Source: an uncultured Burkholderiales bacterium (GTDB taxonomy: Bacteria > Pseudomonadota > Gammaproteobacteria > Burkholderiales > Burkholderiaceae_C). From it: a stretch of 47,169 nt of DNA. How positions within the stretch are numbered: the stretch's first letter is position 1; every line of letters begins with the position of its first letter. The notes beneath the pieces are model-generated. The model saw only the letters and a list, made by a program, of their open reading frames with translations, had not been told where the DNA came from and did no database searches. Shown piece by piece: positions 1 to 9,480 of this stretch. Where the stretch lies: the NCBI GenBank assembly GCA_937873395.1, contig CALMYH010000003.1:1-47169 (forward strand), read 5' to 3'. The translations under genes were made by a program, and so were the position numbers.

Positions 1-258
1 GGCCGCAAGCGCGCCCGCCAGGACGTCAAACTGAACGCCGCCAACAGCTCGCTGCGCTCCAAGTACCGCACGGCCGTCAAGAACGTCGAAAAGGCTGTCG
101 TGGCCGGCGACAAGGACAAGGCCACCGAGCTGTTCGCCAAGATGCAGAAAGTCGTCGACACCATCGCCGACAAGGGCATCTTCCACAAGAACAAGGCTGC
201 CCGCGACAAGAGCCGCCTCTCCGCCAAGGTCAAGACCCTGGCCACCGCCGCCGCCTGA
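1..258 (+). CDS. rpsT: 30S ribosomal protein S20, 5' end outside window
   Basis: The first 85 codons are open from base 1 and end at TGA 256-258. The product begins [17 protein letters not shown] and contains the S20 features: a basic N-terminal stretch, the segment around [14 protein letters not shown], and a C-terminal part with [17 protein letters not shown]20 is a small primary 16S-rRNA-binding protein of the 30S subunit. Only a few N-terminal residues are missing, since the family is about 87-88 residues. Its promoter and start lie outside the window. A strong hairpin terminator follows about 105 bp downstream. Confidence 0.95.
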   Translation, partial: GRKRARQDVKLNAANSSLRSKYRTAVKNVEKAVVAGDKDKATELFAKMQKVVDTIADKGIFHKNKAARDKSRLSAKVKTLATAAA

Positions 259-364
259 TCGGCCGGCCACCGGCCTGCCCCGGCAGGCCATCAGCCCGGA
301 CCCGGATCCTCACCGATACCAGGTCCGCCGTTTGAATCGGTGCGCTGCCAGCAAAGAAAAAAGG

Positions 365-397
365 AAAACCGCCGCGGTCGCAAGACCCGGCGGTTTT
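365..397. terminator. Bidirectional Rho-independent terminator between rpsT and the chemoreceptor gene
   Basis: A 10-bp perfect stem AAAACCGCCG (365-374) pairs with CGGCGGTTTT (388-397). An inner stem GGTC/GACC (376-379 with 384-387) is capped by a GCAA tetraloop, with one unpaired C at 375. The 3' arm runs into six Ts, and the 5' arm gives an A/T-rich tail for the other strand. It therefore can end rpsT and the convergent chemoreceptor gene. Confidence 0.9.
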
Positions 398-435
398 TTC
401 TTGGGTGCGGCGGACATCCGCCGCGGGAGGGTTTT

Positions 436-2364
436 TCAGCCGCGCAACCTGAAAGCTCCCACCACCCGCGCCAGCTGTTCGGCCTGGCTGCGCAAGCTCT
501 CGGCCGCGGCGGCACTTTCCTCCACCAGGGCCGCGTTCTGCTGGGTGACCTGATCCAGCTGGGCCACGGCCGAGCCCACCTGGGCAATGCCGTCGGACTG
601 CTCCTGGCTGGCCAGGGTGATGCCGTCAATGAGCTGGGACACGCGCGCCACCTGCTCGACGATGCGGCCGACGCTGTCGCCCGCCTGGGCCACCAGGCCG
701 GTGCCGGACTCGACCCGTTCGACACTCTGGCCGATCAGCTGCTTGATCTCCCGGGCGGCGTCGGCGCTGCGCTTGGCCAGGCTGCGCACCTCGCCGGCCA
801 CGACGGCAAACCCTCGGCCCTGCTCCCCTGCCCGCGCCGCCTCCACGGCGGCATTGAGCGCCAGGATGTTGGTCTGGAAGGCAATGCCGTCGATGACGCC
901 GATGATGTCGCTGATGCGGCGGCTGCTGTCGTTGATGTCCTGCATGGTGGCCACCACCCGGCCCACCACCTGGCCGCCTTCTTCTGCAGCCTGTCTCGCC
1001 TCGCGGGCAATGCGGGCCGCCTCGCGCGAGGTCTCGGCGTTCTGCTGCACGGTGGACGTCAGCTGTTCCATGCTGGCCGCTGTCTCTTCGAGGTTGCTGG
1101 CCTGGGTTTCGGTGCGCGCCGACAGGTCGGCATTGCCGGTGGCGATCTGGGTGCTGCCGGTGGCGATGTTGTCGCTGCCCTGGCGCACCGTGTGAACCAT
1201 CTCGGCCAGACTGCCGTTCATCGTCCGCAATGCGATCAGCAGCTGACCGGTTTCGTCGGTGCTGTGCACCTCGATGCTCGAAGTGAGGTCGCCCGAAGCC
1301 ACGGTTTCCGCCACCCGCACGGCCTTTGCGATGGCGCCACTGGTCTGGCGGGCTATGGCCCACATGATGGCGGCGCCGGTTCCCAGCAGCATTCCCATGC
1401 CTGTCAGCAGCAGGATCAGGCCTTGCAGTGAGTCCGCCGCGTGTGTGCTCAGACGGGTGCCGAGTGCCCGAAATGCCTCGTCCACGAGGGCAAACTGGGT
1501 GTCGATGTGGCCCGTGACGGCACCGAAAAAGTCGCTGGAGTCCCGGGAAAGAGCGTCCGCCCGCAGCACCTCCCGGTCCACGAGCGCGAATGCGCTGTCG
1601 GCGGCGGCCCAGGCCGCATCGCCTTTGCCGCCAAGCGCAGCGCGCAGGTCGGCCTGGCCGGCCAGTGCCTTGTCCAGACTGCGACGGGCCTGGTCCACGT
1701 GCAGGCGGGACAGGCTCATCAGGGTGCTCAGGCCCGTGCGCTGTGTGCCGCCCAGTTCACCCCGTGCCAGCGCCAGCGAACCCTGCGCCCGTGCCTGCCC
1801 CAAGGTTTCAGTCAGGCGGGGAAGGTGCACCAGCACCGATTGAATGAGATGGTAGTTGCTGGCGTTTGAATCCTGGCTCATGCCGGAAGCGTCGGCGATG
1901 TCTTCGATCAGCACCAGCTGACGGGCAATGAGTGCGGAATGGCGCTCGAAGCTCTGCGGACCTGGAATGGTCCGACCGGACACGTCGGCCGCCAGCGCCT
2001 TCCAGTCCTGGCCCAGGGCCTGAACCCTCGCATGCAGATCGGCAAACCCCGCCCTGGCCAGGGCATCCGCCAGGCCACCCATGGCGGCATCCACATCGGC
2101 TTGTCGCTGTTCTCGGCCGGCCCGGACGGCGTCATTGCCCCCCAGAAAATTGGCCGACAGCCCCCGGTGCTGCTGAGTCTGCTGTAACAGCTTGAGGGCC
2201 GCTCCGGCGGATGGAATGCCCTGGGTTTCACCCCAGGCGGCCTGCCAGGACACCAGATGGGCCCGGACGGCCATGACGGTCGGAACAGTCACCATCGCCA
2301 GCGCGATGAGGCCGATCAGCAGGAATTTGTGGGCCAGGCGAAGGTTGGCGAGACGGTGTTTCAT
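436..2364 (-). CDS. Methyl-accepting chemotaxis protein with large periplasmic domain
   Basis: 642-residue inner-membrane chemoreceptor. A first transmembrane helix lies at about residues 13-33, a periplasmic domain of about 280 residues follows, and a second helix lies at about 314-337. Then come a HAMP linker and a long helical signalling domain. The highly conserved hairpin tip, around [20 protein letters not shown] and [18 protein letters not shown], is intact and binds CheA/CheW. The periplasmic part begins with [19 protein letters not shown], which resembles the start of nitrate/nitrite-sensing (NIT-like) domains; the ligand is not deducible. There is no C-terminal CheR-tethering pentapeptide: the protein ends FRLRG. 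The gene stands alone, without che genes nearby, and ends against the rpsT terminator. Confidence 0.93.
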   Translation of the reverse strand: MKHRLANLRLAHKFLLIGLIALAMVTVPTVMAVRAHLVSWQAAWGETQGIPSAGAALKLLQQTQQHRGLSANFLGGNDAVRAGREQRQADVDAAMGGLADALARAGFADLHARVQALGQDWKALAADVSGRTIPGPQSFERHSALIARQLVLIEDIADASGMSQDSNASNYHLIQSVLVHLPRLTETLGQARAQGSLALARGELGGTQRTGLSTLMSLSRLHVDQARRSLDKALAGQADLRAALGGKGDAAWAAADSAFALVDREVLRADALSRDSSDFFGAVTGHIDTQFALVDEAFRALGTRLSTHAADSLQGLILLLTGMGMLLGTGAAIMWAIARQTSGAIAKAVRVAETVASGDLTSSIEVHSTDETGQLLIALRTMNGSLAEMVHTVRQGSDNIATGSTQIATGNADLSARTETQASNLEETAASMEQLTSTVQQNAETSREAARIAREARQAAEEGGQVVGRVVATMQDINDSSRRISDIIGVIDGIAFQTNILALNAAVEAARAGEQGRGFAVVAGEVRSLAKRSADAAREIKQLIGQSVERVESGTGLVAQAGDSVGRIVEQVARVSQLIDGITLASQEQSDGIAQVGSAVAQLDQVTQQNAALVEESAAAAESLRSQAEQLARVVGAFRLRG

Positions 2365-2501
2365 GGGGCAATGCCTTGCATGGCTGTGATATCTGTTGCT
2401 TTCAGATATCGGCCCCGAGCCGAGCTTGCACAGTGCAAGCCGGGGGTTTATTTCGAACTAGTCCTTTGGAACGATCCGACCAAGCTCACCGGAATCGGGG
2501 A

Positions 2502-2831
2502 TCAGGACGACCCGGCACTCCGCTCTGGAAGCAGACATCCCTCGGACACCTGAAGCTCGTTGTCCTTGGCGAAGTTCATGACGAAGTCCCAGGCCATGGG
2601 TTCGGCGTCGCGCAGGTCGGTGTGAACGATGACCACCTTGACGCCGTTCATGACCGTGGGCACGCACCAGGGCGAGTAGGCCAGGTGAGCGCCGGGCCTG
2701 TTGCCAGCGCCACCAGGACGGAACTGGCTCATGACACCCGCCAGCCGCTCGGCCCAGTCGCTGGGGCGAAACGTGCGTCCACTGAGGGTCACGCCCTGGA
2801 TGAACACTTGCTTGGCGGTGGGGTTGTCCAT
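2502..2831 (-). CDS. DUF3579 family protein
   Basis: 109-residue protein of unknown function starting MDNPTAKQVFIQGVTLSGR. It has the DUF3579 look: TFRPSDWAERLAGVMSQF near the start, a central LAYSPWCVPTVMNGVKVVIV, and a C-terminal AWDFVMNFAKDNELQV. The family is small, single-domain and mostly betaproteobacterial. The ATG at 2831 is preferred over an in-frame ATG 33 bases upstream because homologues, as I remember them, start near MDN. It is divergent from argD. No signal peptide or membrane segment is visible, so it is probably cytosolic. Confidence 0.8.
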   Translation of the reverse strand: MDNPTAKQVFIQGVTLSGRTFRPSDWAERLAGVMSQFRPGGAGNRPGAHLAYSPWCVPTVMNGVKVVIVHTDLRDAEPMAWDFVMNFAKDNELQVSEGCLLPERSAGSS

Positions 2832-2913
2832 GGGTGCGAAAGGCCTTCGGGTAGAGGGCGGCAAGCCCGGGAACGGCAGCGGGTGAAGTGCCGTTTCGGA
2901 TGCCGGTATTGTA

Positions 2914-2925
2914 TCTTATATAAGA
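2914..2925. promoter_or_regulatory. Perfect 12-bp palindrome TCTTATATAAGA in the argD divergent promoter region
   Basis: TCTTAT/ATAAGA is self-complementary and sits in an AT-rich island inside GC-rich DNA. It is 83 bp upstream of the DUF3579 start and about 190 bp upstream of argD. Its form is like a GntR-family operator, but the binding regulator cannot be named from the window. It could instead be promoter -10 material for the DUF3579 gene. Confidence 0.45.
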
Positions 2926-3116
2926 CCTGAGATCAGGGATAACCCGGGCATTCCCATCTGATGCGCTGCGCCGGGGCATGGCTTTGATGCCCAACCAGCA
3001 ACGATCGTGCCCGGCTCTGCCCCTAAAATCGCGCTTCAACGGCTCAACCTTCGTTGGGCCGCTTGTTTTTGGATTGCCCGCTTCCCCGCCATTCCGGCCG
3101 TTTCACGGAGTCTTTC

Positions 3117-4325
3117 ATGTCTGTTGCCGCCCCCGCCGCCCCGTCATCCCCCCACGTGATGAACACCTACGGCCGCCTGCCCATTGCCATGTCGCATGGC
3201 AAGGGCTGCCGTGTCTGGGACACGAACGGCAAGGAGTATCTGGACGCGCTGGCCGGCATCGCGGTCAACACGCTGGGGCATGCCCACCCCAAACTGGTGC
3301 CTGCGCTGCAGGACCAGGTGGCCAAGATGATCCACTGCTGCAACTACTACCATGTGCCGGACCAGGAACGGCTGGCGCAGATGCTGGTCGAGCGATCCGG
3401 CCTGACCAACGTCTTCTTCTGCTCCACCGGACTGGAAGCCAACGAGGCGGCCCTGAAGCTGGCGCGCAAGTACGGGCACGACAAGGGCATCGAGAAGCCG
3501 CAGATCGTGGTCTACGAGAAGGCCTTTCATGGCCGCTCCATCGCCACACTCAGCGCCACCGGGAACCCCAAGATTCAGGCGGGCTTCGGTCCGCTGGTGG
3601 AAGGCTTCATCCGGGTGCCGGCGAACGACATCGAGGCGCTCAGAAAAGCCACCGAAGGCAACCCCAACGTGGTCGCGGTGTTCTTCGAGACCATCCAGGG
3701 CGAGGGCGGCATCAACCCCATGCGCGCCGAATACCTGCAGGCGGTGCGTGCGCTGTGCGACGCGCGCGACTGGCTGATGATGATCGACGAGGTGCAGTGC
3801 GGCATGGGCCGCACCGGCAAATGGTTTGCGCACCAGTGGGCGGGCATCCAACCCGATGTGATGCCGCTGGCCAAGGGGCTGGGCTCGGGCGTGCCCATTG
3901 GTGCGGTGGTGGCCGGCCCCAAGGCGGCCCACATCTTCCAGCCGGGCAACCACGGCACCACCTTTGGTGGCAACCCACTGGCCATGCGCGCCGGCGTGGA
4001 AACCATCCGCATCATTGAGGAAGACGGTCTGCTGGAGAACGCAGCCCAAATGGGCCATCTGATCCAGACCCGGCTGCTGACCGCGCTGATGAACAAAAAG
4101 GGCGTGAAGGAAGTGCGCGGCCAGGGTCTGATGATCGGCATCGAGCTGGACAAGCCCTGTGGCGTGATCACCCAGCGCGCGGCCGATGCCGGCCTGCTGC
4201 TCTCGGTCACGGCCGACAACGTGATCCGCCTGGTGCCGCCACTGGTCATCAGCGGCGCCGAGGCCGACGAGATCGTGGCCCGCCTGCTGCCCATCATTGA
4301 ACAGTTCCTGACGGAGAACCCATGA
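3117..4325 (+). CDS. argD: Acetylornithine aminotransferase
   Basis: 402-residue PLP-dependent class III aminotransferase. In arginine biosynthesis it makes N-acetylornithine from N-acetylglutamate semialdehyde and glutamate. Visible features are the N-terminal MNTYGRLPIAMSHGKGCRVWD, the STGLEANEAALKLAR segment that contacts the cofactor phosphate, the IDEVQCGMGRTGKWFAHQ segment, and the PLP lysine in LAKGLGSGVPIGA (K253). ATG 3117 is used because a GGAG lies just upstream and the reading starts MSVAAPAAP; an upstream in-frame ATG at 3054 would add an unconserved tail. The stop overlaps the argF start (ATGA), which indicates translational coupling. Succinyldiaminopimelate aminotransferase activity is also common in this family. 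Confidence 0.93.
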   Translation: MSVAAPAAPSSPHVMNTYGRLPIAMSHGKGCRVWDTNGKEYLDALAGIAVNTLGHAHPKLVPALQDQVAKMIHCCNYYHVPDQERLAQMLVERSGLTNVFFCSTGLEANEAALKLARKYGHDKGIEKPQIVVYEKAFHGRSIATLSATGNPKIQAGFGPLVEGFIRVPANDIEALRKATEGNPNVVAVFFETIQGEGGINPMRAEYLQAVRALCDARDWLMMIDEVQCGMGRTGKWFAHQWAGIQPDVMPLAKGLGSGVPIGAVVAGPKAAHIFQPGNHGTTFGGNPLAMRAGVETIRIIEEDGLLENAAQMGHLIQTRLLTALMNKKGVKEVRGQGLMIGIELDKPCGVITQRAADAGLLLSVTADNVIRLVPPLVISGAEADEIVARLLPIIEQFLTENP

Positions 4326-5269
4326 GCATCCGCCACTACCTGCAGTTCAAGGACTTCAGCGCCGACGAGTACGGCTACCTGCTGCGCCGCGCGGCCTTCA
4401 TCAAGGCCAAGTTCAAGGCGGTCGAGAAGTACCAGCCCTTCGCCGACCCGGACCGCACCCTGGCCATGATCTTCGAGAAGGCCAGCACGCGCACCCGCGT
4501 GAGCTTCGAGGCCGGCATGTACCAGATGGGTGGCTCGGTGGTGCACCTGACCACCGGGGACAGCCAGCTGGGCCGTGCCGAGCCGATCGAGGACAGCGCG
4601 CGCGTGATCAGCCGCATGGTCGACATCGTGATGATCCGCACCTTCGGCCAGGACAAGCTGGAGACGTTTGCCGAGTACTCGCGCGTGCCGGTCATCAACG
4701 GCCTGACCAACGAGTTCCACCCCTGCCAGATCCTGGCCGACCTGTTCACCCTGGTCGAGCACCGCCCCGCACCCGGCGGCGACCCGCTGGATGCCATCAA
4801 GGGCAAGGTGGTGGCCTGGGTGGGCGACGGCAACAACATGGCCAACACCTGGTTGCAGGCGGCCGAACTGCTGGGCTTCACCGTGCACGTGAGCACACCC
4901 AGTGGCTACGAGGTGGACGCCAAGCTGGCCGGCATCAGCAACCCGGCCTGCTACAAGGTCTTCAGCGATCCGAAGGAAGCGTGCAAAGGCGCCGACCTGG
5001 TGACCACCGACGTCTGGACCAGCATGGGCTACGAGGCCGAGAACGAAGTGCGCCGCAAGGCCTTTGCGCAGTGGTGCGTGGACGAGGCCATGATGGCCGT
5101 GGCCCAGCCCGATGCCCTGTTCATGCACTGCCTGCCCGCCCACCGCGGCGAGGAAGTGACGGCCGAAGTCATCGATGGCCCGCAGAGCGTGGTGTGGGAC
5201 GAGGCCGAGAACAGGATGCATGTGCAGAAGGCGCTGATGGAGTACCTGCTGCTGGGCAAGCTGGCTTGA
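4322..5269 (+). CDS. argF: Ornithine carbamoyltransferase, anabolic
   Basis: 315 residues. It catalyses carbamoyl phosphate plus ornithine to citrulline. The carbamoyl-phosphate motif STRTR is at residues 55-59, the HPCQ motif appears in NEFHPCQILADLF, and the ornithine-side motif HCLP is at 269-272 (MHCLPAHRGEEV). The length suits the shorter bacterial type. The start overlaps the argD stop by four bases, giving a two-gene arginine unit. Confidence 0.95.
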   Translation: MSIRHYLQFKDFSADEYGYLLRRAAFIKAKFKAVEKYQPFADPDRTLAMIFEKASTRTRVSFEAGMYQMGGSVVHLTTGDSQLGRAEPIEDSARVISRMVDIVMIRTFGQDKLETFAEYSRVPVINGLTNEFHPCQILADLFTLVEHRPAPGGDPLDAIKGKVVAWVGDGNNMANTWLQAAELLGFTVHVSTPSGYEVDAKLAGISNPACYKVFSDPKEACKGADLVTTDVWTSMGYEAENEVRRKAFAQWCVDEAMMAVAQPDALFMHCLPAHRGEEVTAEVIDGPQSVVWDEAENRMHVQKALMEYLLLGKLA

Positions 5270-5300
5270 GTCTGCCCCTGCGGTCTGGTTCGGTGTTGAC

Positions 5301-5609
5301 ATGAGCGCGTGCACCACCTGTGGCGCCTGCTGCGCCAGCTTTCGCGTGGACTTCTCGGTGTTCGAGACCCAGTCCGAAGGCGGCAACGTGCCCGACGGCC
5401 TGTGGGTGCCGGTGACCGACCACACGGCCCGCATGCGCGGCACCGACCACGCCAGCCCGCGCTGCGCGGCTTTGTACGGCCAGGTGGGCGAAAAAGCCCT
5501 CTGCGGCATCTACGAGTGGCGATCCAGCCCATGCCGCGAGTTTGAAGAGGGCAGCGAAACGTGTCTGCAGGCACGCCGTCGCCACGGGCTGGGCGGCTTG
5601 CCAGTATGA
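5301..5609 (+). CDS. YkgJ-family cysteine cluster protein
   Basis: 102-residue protein with the cysteine-rich pattern of the CxxCxxCC (YkgJ/UPF0153-like) family. It begins MSACTTCGACC, and further cysteines fall in SPRCAAL, ALCGIY, SPCREF and ETCLQA. The family is thought to bind zinc or an iron-sulfur cluster; no reaction is established. It starts 31 bp after argF. An in-frame start for the following methyltransferase exists inside this gene, but the later ATG at 5620 leaves the two genes separate. Confidence 0.85.
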   Translation: MSACTTCGACCASFRVDFSVFETQSEGGNVPDGLWVPVTDHTARMRGTDHASPRCAALYGQVGEKALCGIYEWRSSPCREFEEGSETCLQARRRHGLGGLPV

Positions 5610-5619
5610 CAATGCAGTC

Positions 5620-6540
5620 ATGCAAGCCCTGATCGACGCCATCGCGTCGGCCTCCCACCCTGCGGATGCCTGCCGCGTCTTTCATGGCCGTGGTGGCCTG
5701 TACCCCGGCTGCGAGGACTGGACCCTGGACTGGTACCCGCCGGTTTGGGTGGCCACGCACTTTGGTGACACATCAGCGACCGAGGTTCAGACATTGGGTG
5801 ATGCGTTGGCGGCGCGCTGGGCCCAGATCGGCCAGGGACAACCGCTGAACTGGGTGCTGCAACGGCGCCAGCCCGACGGCCCGGCCAGCCGCGCCGTGAC
5901 CAAGCTGATGGCCGGCAGCATGCCCGAGCCGCACGTGGTGACCGAAGACGGCGCCCGCTACCGGGTGCAGGTGCTCAAGGGCCAGAACCGGGGCCTGTTC
6001 CTGGACATGGCCGAGGGCCGGCGGTGGGTGCGGCAGCACGCGCAAGGCGCCAAGGTGCTGAACCTGTTTGCCTACACCTGCGCGTTTTCGGTGGTGGCAC
6101 TGCAGGGGGGTGCGCGCGAGGTGGTCAACCTGGACATGGCCCAGGGTGCGCTGACCACGGGCCAGCAGAACCACCAGCTCAACGGGTTCAACGGGCGGGC
6201 CAAGTTCCTCGCGCACGACCTGTTCAGTTCCTGGGGCAAGGTCAATCGACTGGGCCCCTACGACGTGGTCATCATGGATCCGCCCAGCTACCAGAAGGGC
6301 AGCTTCGTGGCCCAGAAGGACTGGCCTCGCCTGCTGCGGCGCCTGCCCGATCTGCTGAAGCCGGGAGGGCGGGCCCTGATCTGCCTGAACGCCCCCGAGA
6401 TTCCCGAGTCGGTGCTGCGTGAACAGCTGGCGAAGGAGGCACCCGCCATGGTGGTGGAGCAGCGTCTGCCCAACCCGCCGGTGTTCGCCGACATCTCACC
6501 CGATCGCGGGCTCAAGGTGCTGGTGGCCCGGCTGGGGTAA
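5620..6540 (+). CDS. RlmI-like class I SAM-dependent RNA methyltransferase
   Basis: 306 residues, resembling the C-terminal catalytic part of RlmI-type rRNA cytosine-C5 methyltransferases without the N-terminal PUA domain. SAM motif I is VLNLFAYTCAFSVVALQGGA, the acidic post-I residue follows in VVNLDMAQGAL, and the target-base motif is IMDPPSYQKGSF. The later part GGRALICLNAPEIP fits the same fold. RNA methylation is inferred from the family; the actual substrate is unknown. ATG 5620 is preferred because it begins MQALIDAIASA directly after the cysteine-cluster gene. A hairpin follows the stop. Confidence 0.8.
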   Translation: MQALIDAIASASHPADACRVFHGRGGLYPGCEDWTLDWYPPVWVATHFGDTSATEVQTLGDALAARWAQIGQGQPLNWVLQRRQPDGPASRAVTKLMAGSMPEPHVVTEDGARYRVQVLKGQNRGLFLDMAEGRRWVRQHAQGAKVLNLFAYTCAFSVVALQGGAREVVNLDMAQGALTTGQQNHQLNGFNGRAKFLAHDLFSSWGKVNRLGPYDVVIMDPPSYQKGSFVAQKDWPRLLRRLPDLLKPGGRALICLNAPEIPESVLREQLAKEAPAMVVEQRLPNPPVFADISPDRGLKVLVARLG

Positions 6541-6560
6541 AGGAAATCGCCAGAGACCGA

Positions 6561-6581
6561 CGGCCTGGCCACCACAGGCCG
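6561..6581 (+). terminator. Probable Rho-independent terminator after the methyltransferase
   Basis: CGGCCTG (6561-6567) and CAGGCCG (6575-6581) form a 7-bp perfect stem with a seven-base loop, followed by ATTATTTGCTTT. The T tract is broken, so efficiency is uncertain. It separates the arginine/methyltransferase genes from the kyn operon. Confidence 0.65.
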
Positions 6582-6670
6582 ATTATTTGCTTTAGGCTTG
6601 AAGTAATTTTTGAGCTTGTTGGAAATAACCGACACCACGGCGTTTTCACGGGTGCTAACTTCCCTGAACG

Positions 6671-7297
6671 ATGAAAAAGCTCTGGGACATTTCCCCCCCC
6701 ATCCATGCCGCGTCGCCTGTGTTTCCAGGCGACACGGCCTACAGCCAGCAGTGGGTGGCCAGCATCGCGCCCGGTTGCCCGGTCAACGTCAGCGCGATCA
6801 CGCTCAGCCCTCACGTGGGTGCGCACGCCGATGCGCCGCTGCACTACGACCCGGATGGCGCGGCCATTGGCACGGTGTCGCTGGACGCCTTCATCGGCCC
6901 TTGTCGCGTCATCCACGCGATCGGCTGCGGCCCGTTGGTGCGGCCCGAGCACCTCGCACACGCGATGGACGGTCTGCCCCCCCGCGTGCTGGTTCGTGTC
7001 TACCAGCAGATGCCTCAGACCGCGTTCGACAACGACCTGCCTGCCTTTGCACCCGAGACGGTGGAGCTGCTGGCCGACCGCGGTGTGGTGCTGATCGGCA
7101 TCGACAGCGCCAGCATCGACCCGGCCAGCAGCAAGACGCTGGACAGCCACCAGGTGATCCGCCACCGCGGCCTGCGCGTGCTGGAGAACCTGCTGCTGGA
7201 TAACGTGTCCGAGGGCGACTACGAGCTGATCGCCCTGCCCCTGAAGCTGAGCACTTGCGACGCCAGCCCGGTGCGGGCCGTGCTGCGCGAGCCGTGA
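6671..7297 (+). CDS. kynB: Kynurenine formamidase (arylformamidase)
   Basis: 208 residues of the metal-dependent cyclase/KynB family. It hydrolyses N-formylkynurenine to kynurenine and formate. The metal-binding HxGxHxDAPxH signature is visible in [16 protein letters not shown], and the [20 protein letters not shown] and [15 protein letters not shown] segments are typical. It begins [21 protein letters not shown], with the usual DxSPP opening. It is the first gene of kynB-kynU-kynA. The 130-bp upstream gap should contain the promoter; I see no clear operator and no regulator gene next to it. Confidence 0.93.
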   Translation: MKKLWDISPPIHAASPVFPGDTAYSQQWVASIAPGCPVNVSAITLSPHVGAHADAPLHYDPDGAAIGTVSLDAFIGPCRVIHAIGCGPLVRPEHLAHAMDGLPPRVLVRVYQQMPQTAFDNDLPAFAPETVELLADRGVVLIGIDSASIDPASSKTLDSHQVIRHRGLRVLENLLLDNVSEGDYELIALPLKLSTCDASPVRAVLREP

Positions 7298-7320
7298 ACA
7301 CACAAAGAGGAGAACCCCCG

Positions 7321-8598
7321 ATGACAACGACCCTTCAGGACTGCCAGGCCTTGGACGCGGCCGACCCGCTGCGCGGCCTGCGCGCGCAGTTCAACATCCC
7401 GGCCGGCACCATCTACCTGGACGGCAATTCGCTGGGCGTGATGCCCGCCAGCGCACCGGCCCGGGTGGCCGAGGTGGTGACACAGGAATGGGGCACCGAC
7501 CTGATCCAGAGCTGGAACAAGCACGGCTGGTTCCAGATGCCGGGCCAGGTGGGCGACAAGATTGCACGCCTCATTGGGGCCGGCCCCGGCGAGGTGGTGG
7601 CCACCGACAGCACCTCGGTCAACCTGTTCAAGGTACTGAGCGCGGCGCTGAACATGGTGCAGGCGGATGCGCCCCAGCGCAAACGCATCGTGAGCGAGCG
7701 CAGCAACTTCCCGACCGACCTGTACATTGCCGAGGCACTGTGCAGGCAGCATGGCATGGAGCTGGTGCTGGTCGAGCCGGAGGACATCGCTGTTTCGCTG
7801 AACGCCGAAGTGGCGATCCTCATGCTCACCCACGTGAACTACCGCACCGGCGCCATGCACGACATGGCGGCCGTGACCGCCGCGGCGCATGCCGAGGGTA
7901 TCCTGACCGTGTGGGATCTGGCGCACAGCGCCGGTGCGGTGCCGGTGGATCTCACAGGGGCCAAAGCCGACTTCGCGGTCGGCTGCGGCTACAAGTACCT
8001 CAACGGCGGCCCCGGTGCGCCGGCCTTCGTCTGGGTGAACCCGCTGCACACCGACCGCTTCTGGCAGCCGCTGGCCGGCTGGTGGGGTCACGCGGCGCCG
8101 TTCGCCTTCACCCCCGACTACCAGCCCGCACCGGGCATCACGCGTTACCAGTGCGGCACGCAACCCATGATCAGCCTGGCCGCGCTGGAATGCGGTGTGG
8201 ACACGGTGCTGGCGGCCGAGCCGCTGGGCGGCATGGCGGCGTTGCGCGCCAAGTCGCTGGCGCTGACCGACCTGTTCATCCAACTCGTGGAAGAGCGCTG
8301 TGCCGGCCACGGTCTGGGCCTGGCGACGCCGCGCGAGCATGCGCTGCGCGGCTCGCAGGTGTGTTTGACAAGGGACGATGGTGCCTACGCCATCGTGCAG
8401 GCGCTGATCGCGCGCGGCGTGGTGGGCGACTTCCGTGCCGGTGATGGCGGCATCCACAAGGACATCCTCCGCTTCGGCTTCACGCCGCTGTACATCGGCT
8501 TCGAGGACGTGTGGAACGCGGTCGAGCATCTGAAGCAGGTGCTCGAATCGGGCGAGTGGCAGCGCCCCGAGTTCAACCGCAAGCACGCCGTGACCTGA
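7321..8598 (+). CDS. kynU: Kynureninase
   Basis: 425-residue PLP enzyme that cleaves L-kynurenine to anthranilate and alanine. The start ATG 7321 has a good ribosome site (AAAGAGGAGAA). The N-terminus has TIYLDGNSLGVMP, STSVNLFK lies in the phosphate-binding region, and the Schiff-base lysine is K225 in CGYKYLNGGPGAPAF. The substrate-side WWGHAAPFAF and the C-terminal RFGFTPLYIGFEDVW are also present. It is the middle gene of the kyn operon, with 23- and 12-bp spacers either side. Confidence 0.95.
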   Translation: MTTTLQDCQALDAADPLRGLRAQFNIPAGTIYLDGNSLGVMPASAPARVAEVVTQEWGTDLIQSWNKHGWFQMPGQVGDKIARLIGAGPGEVVATDSTSVNLFKVLSAALNMVQADAPQRKRIVSERSNFPTDLYIAEALCRQHGMELVLVEPEDIAVSLNAEVAILMLTHVNYRTGAMHDMAAVTAAAHAEGILTVWDLAHSAGAVPVDLTGAKADFAVGCGYKYLNGGPGAPAFVWVNPLHTDRFWQPLAGWWGHAAPFAFTPDYQPAPGITRYQCGTQPMISLAALECGVDTVLAAEPLGGMAALRAKSLALTDLFIQLVEERCAGHGLGLATPREHALRGSQVCLTRDDGAYAIVQALIARGVVGDFRAGDGGIHKDILRFGFTPLYIGFEDVWNAVEHLKQVLESGEWQRPEFNRKHAVT

Positions 8599-8610
8599 AG
8601 GAGACGCGTC

Positions 8611-9480
8611 ATGACCTGCCCCCACCACGACGACCCACCGGCATCGGCCACCGAGGCCATCGTGCGCGACGAGAAGGCGCAGCTGGACTTCAGCCGCGAC
8701 ATGAGCTACGGCGACTACCTGCAGCTCGACGCCATCCTGAACGCGCAGAAGCCGCTCTCGCCCGCGCACGACGAGATGCTGTTCATCGTGCAGCACCAGA
8801 CCAGCGAGCTGTGGATGAAGCTCATGCTGCACGAGCTGACTGCGGCCATGCGCAACATCGCCACCGATGAACTCAACCCGGCGTTCAAGCAGATGGCGCG
8901 CGTGTCCAAGATCATGGAGCAGCTGGTGCACGCCTGGGACGTACTGGCCACCATGACGCCGCCCGAGTACAGCGCCATCCGGCCTTACCTGGGCCACTCC
9001 AGCGGCTTCCAGAGTTTTCAGTACCGCTGCATCGAGTTCAGTCTGGGCAACAAGAACGCCGCCATGCTCAAACCGCACGCCCACAGCGCCGAGCGCCTGG
9101 CCATGGTGCAGGCCGCGTACGAAGCGCCATCGCTGTACGACGAGTGCCTGCGCCTGCTGGCACGGCGCGGACTGGCCCTGCCGGACTCCCACACCCGGCG
9201 CGACTGGACGCGTCCCTACGAAGAGAGTGATGTGGTCAAGCAGGCCTGGCTGCAGGTCTACCGTGACCCGAAAGCGCACTGGGACCTGTACCAGCTGGCC
9301 GAAGAACTGACCGACCTGGAAGACGCGTTCCGGCTCTGGCGTTTTCGTCACCTGACCACGGTGGAGCGGGTGATCGGCTTCAAGCGCGGCACCGGCGGCA
9401 CGGGTGGCGTGAGCTACCTGCGCAAAATGCTGGACGTGGTACTGTTCCCGGAGATCTGGAAGCTGCGCACCAACCTGTGA
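8611..9480 (+). CDS. kynA: Tryptophan 2,3-dioxygenase
   Basis: 289-residue heme dioxygenase that opens the indole ring of tryptophan to N-formylkynurenine, the first step of the pathway. Visible are the substrate-pocket segment [14 protein letters not shown] (H62 region), the conserved [13 protein letters not shown], and the C-terminal [20 protein letters not shown]. That C-terminal stretch holds the probable proximal heme histidine (about H247) and the glycine-rich loop. The start has a strong AAGGAG. The operon ends at anthranilate; no anthranilate-degrading genes are in the window. The last bases overlap the next gene's GTG start. Confidence 0.95.
   Translation: MTCPHHDDPPASATEAIVRDEKAQLDFSRDMSYGDYLQLDAILNAQKPLSPAHDEMLFIVQHQTSELWMKLMLHELTAAMRNIATDELNPAFKQMARVSKIMEQLVHAWDVLATMTPPEYSAIRPYLGHSSGFQSFQYRCIEFSLGNKNAAMLKPHAHSAERLAMVQAAYEAPSLYDECLRLLARRGLALPDSHTRRDWTRPYEESDVVKQAWLQVYRDPKAHWDLYQLAEELTDLEDAFRLWRFRHLTTVERVIGFKRGTGGTGGVSYLRKMLDVVLFPEIWKLRTNL

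Noticed and set aside
2458-3039. 193-residue minus-strand frame over the DUF3579 gene and argD promoter
   Set aside because: Overlaps the recognised DUF3579 gene in another frame and resembles nothing known.
3575-5509. 644-residue open frame antisense to argD-argF
   Set aside because: Shadow frame of high-GC coding DNA; composition is His/Ala/Gly rich, no family resemblance, and the sense genes are certain.
7219-9351. 710-residue open frame antisense to kynU-kynA
   Set aside because: Shadow of the kyn genes caused by GC-rich third positions; no domain recognised.
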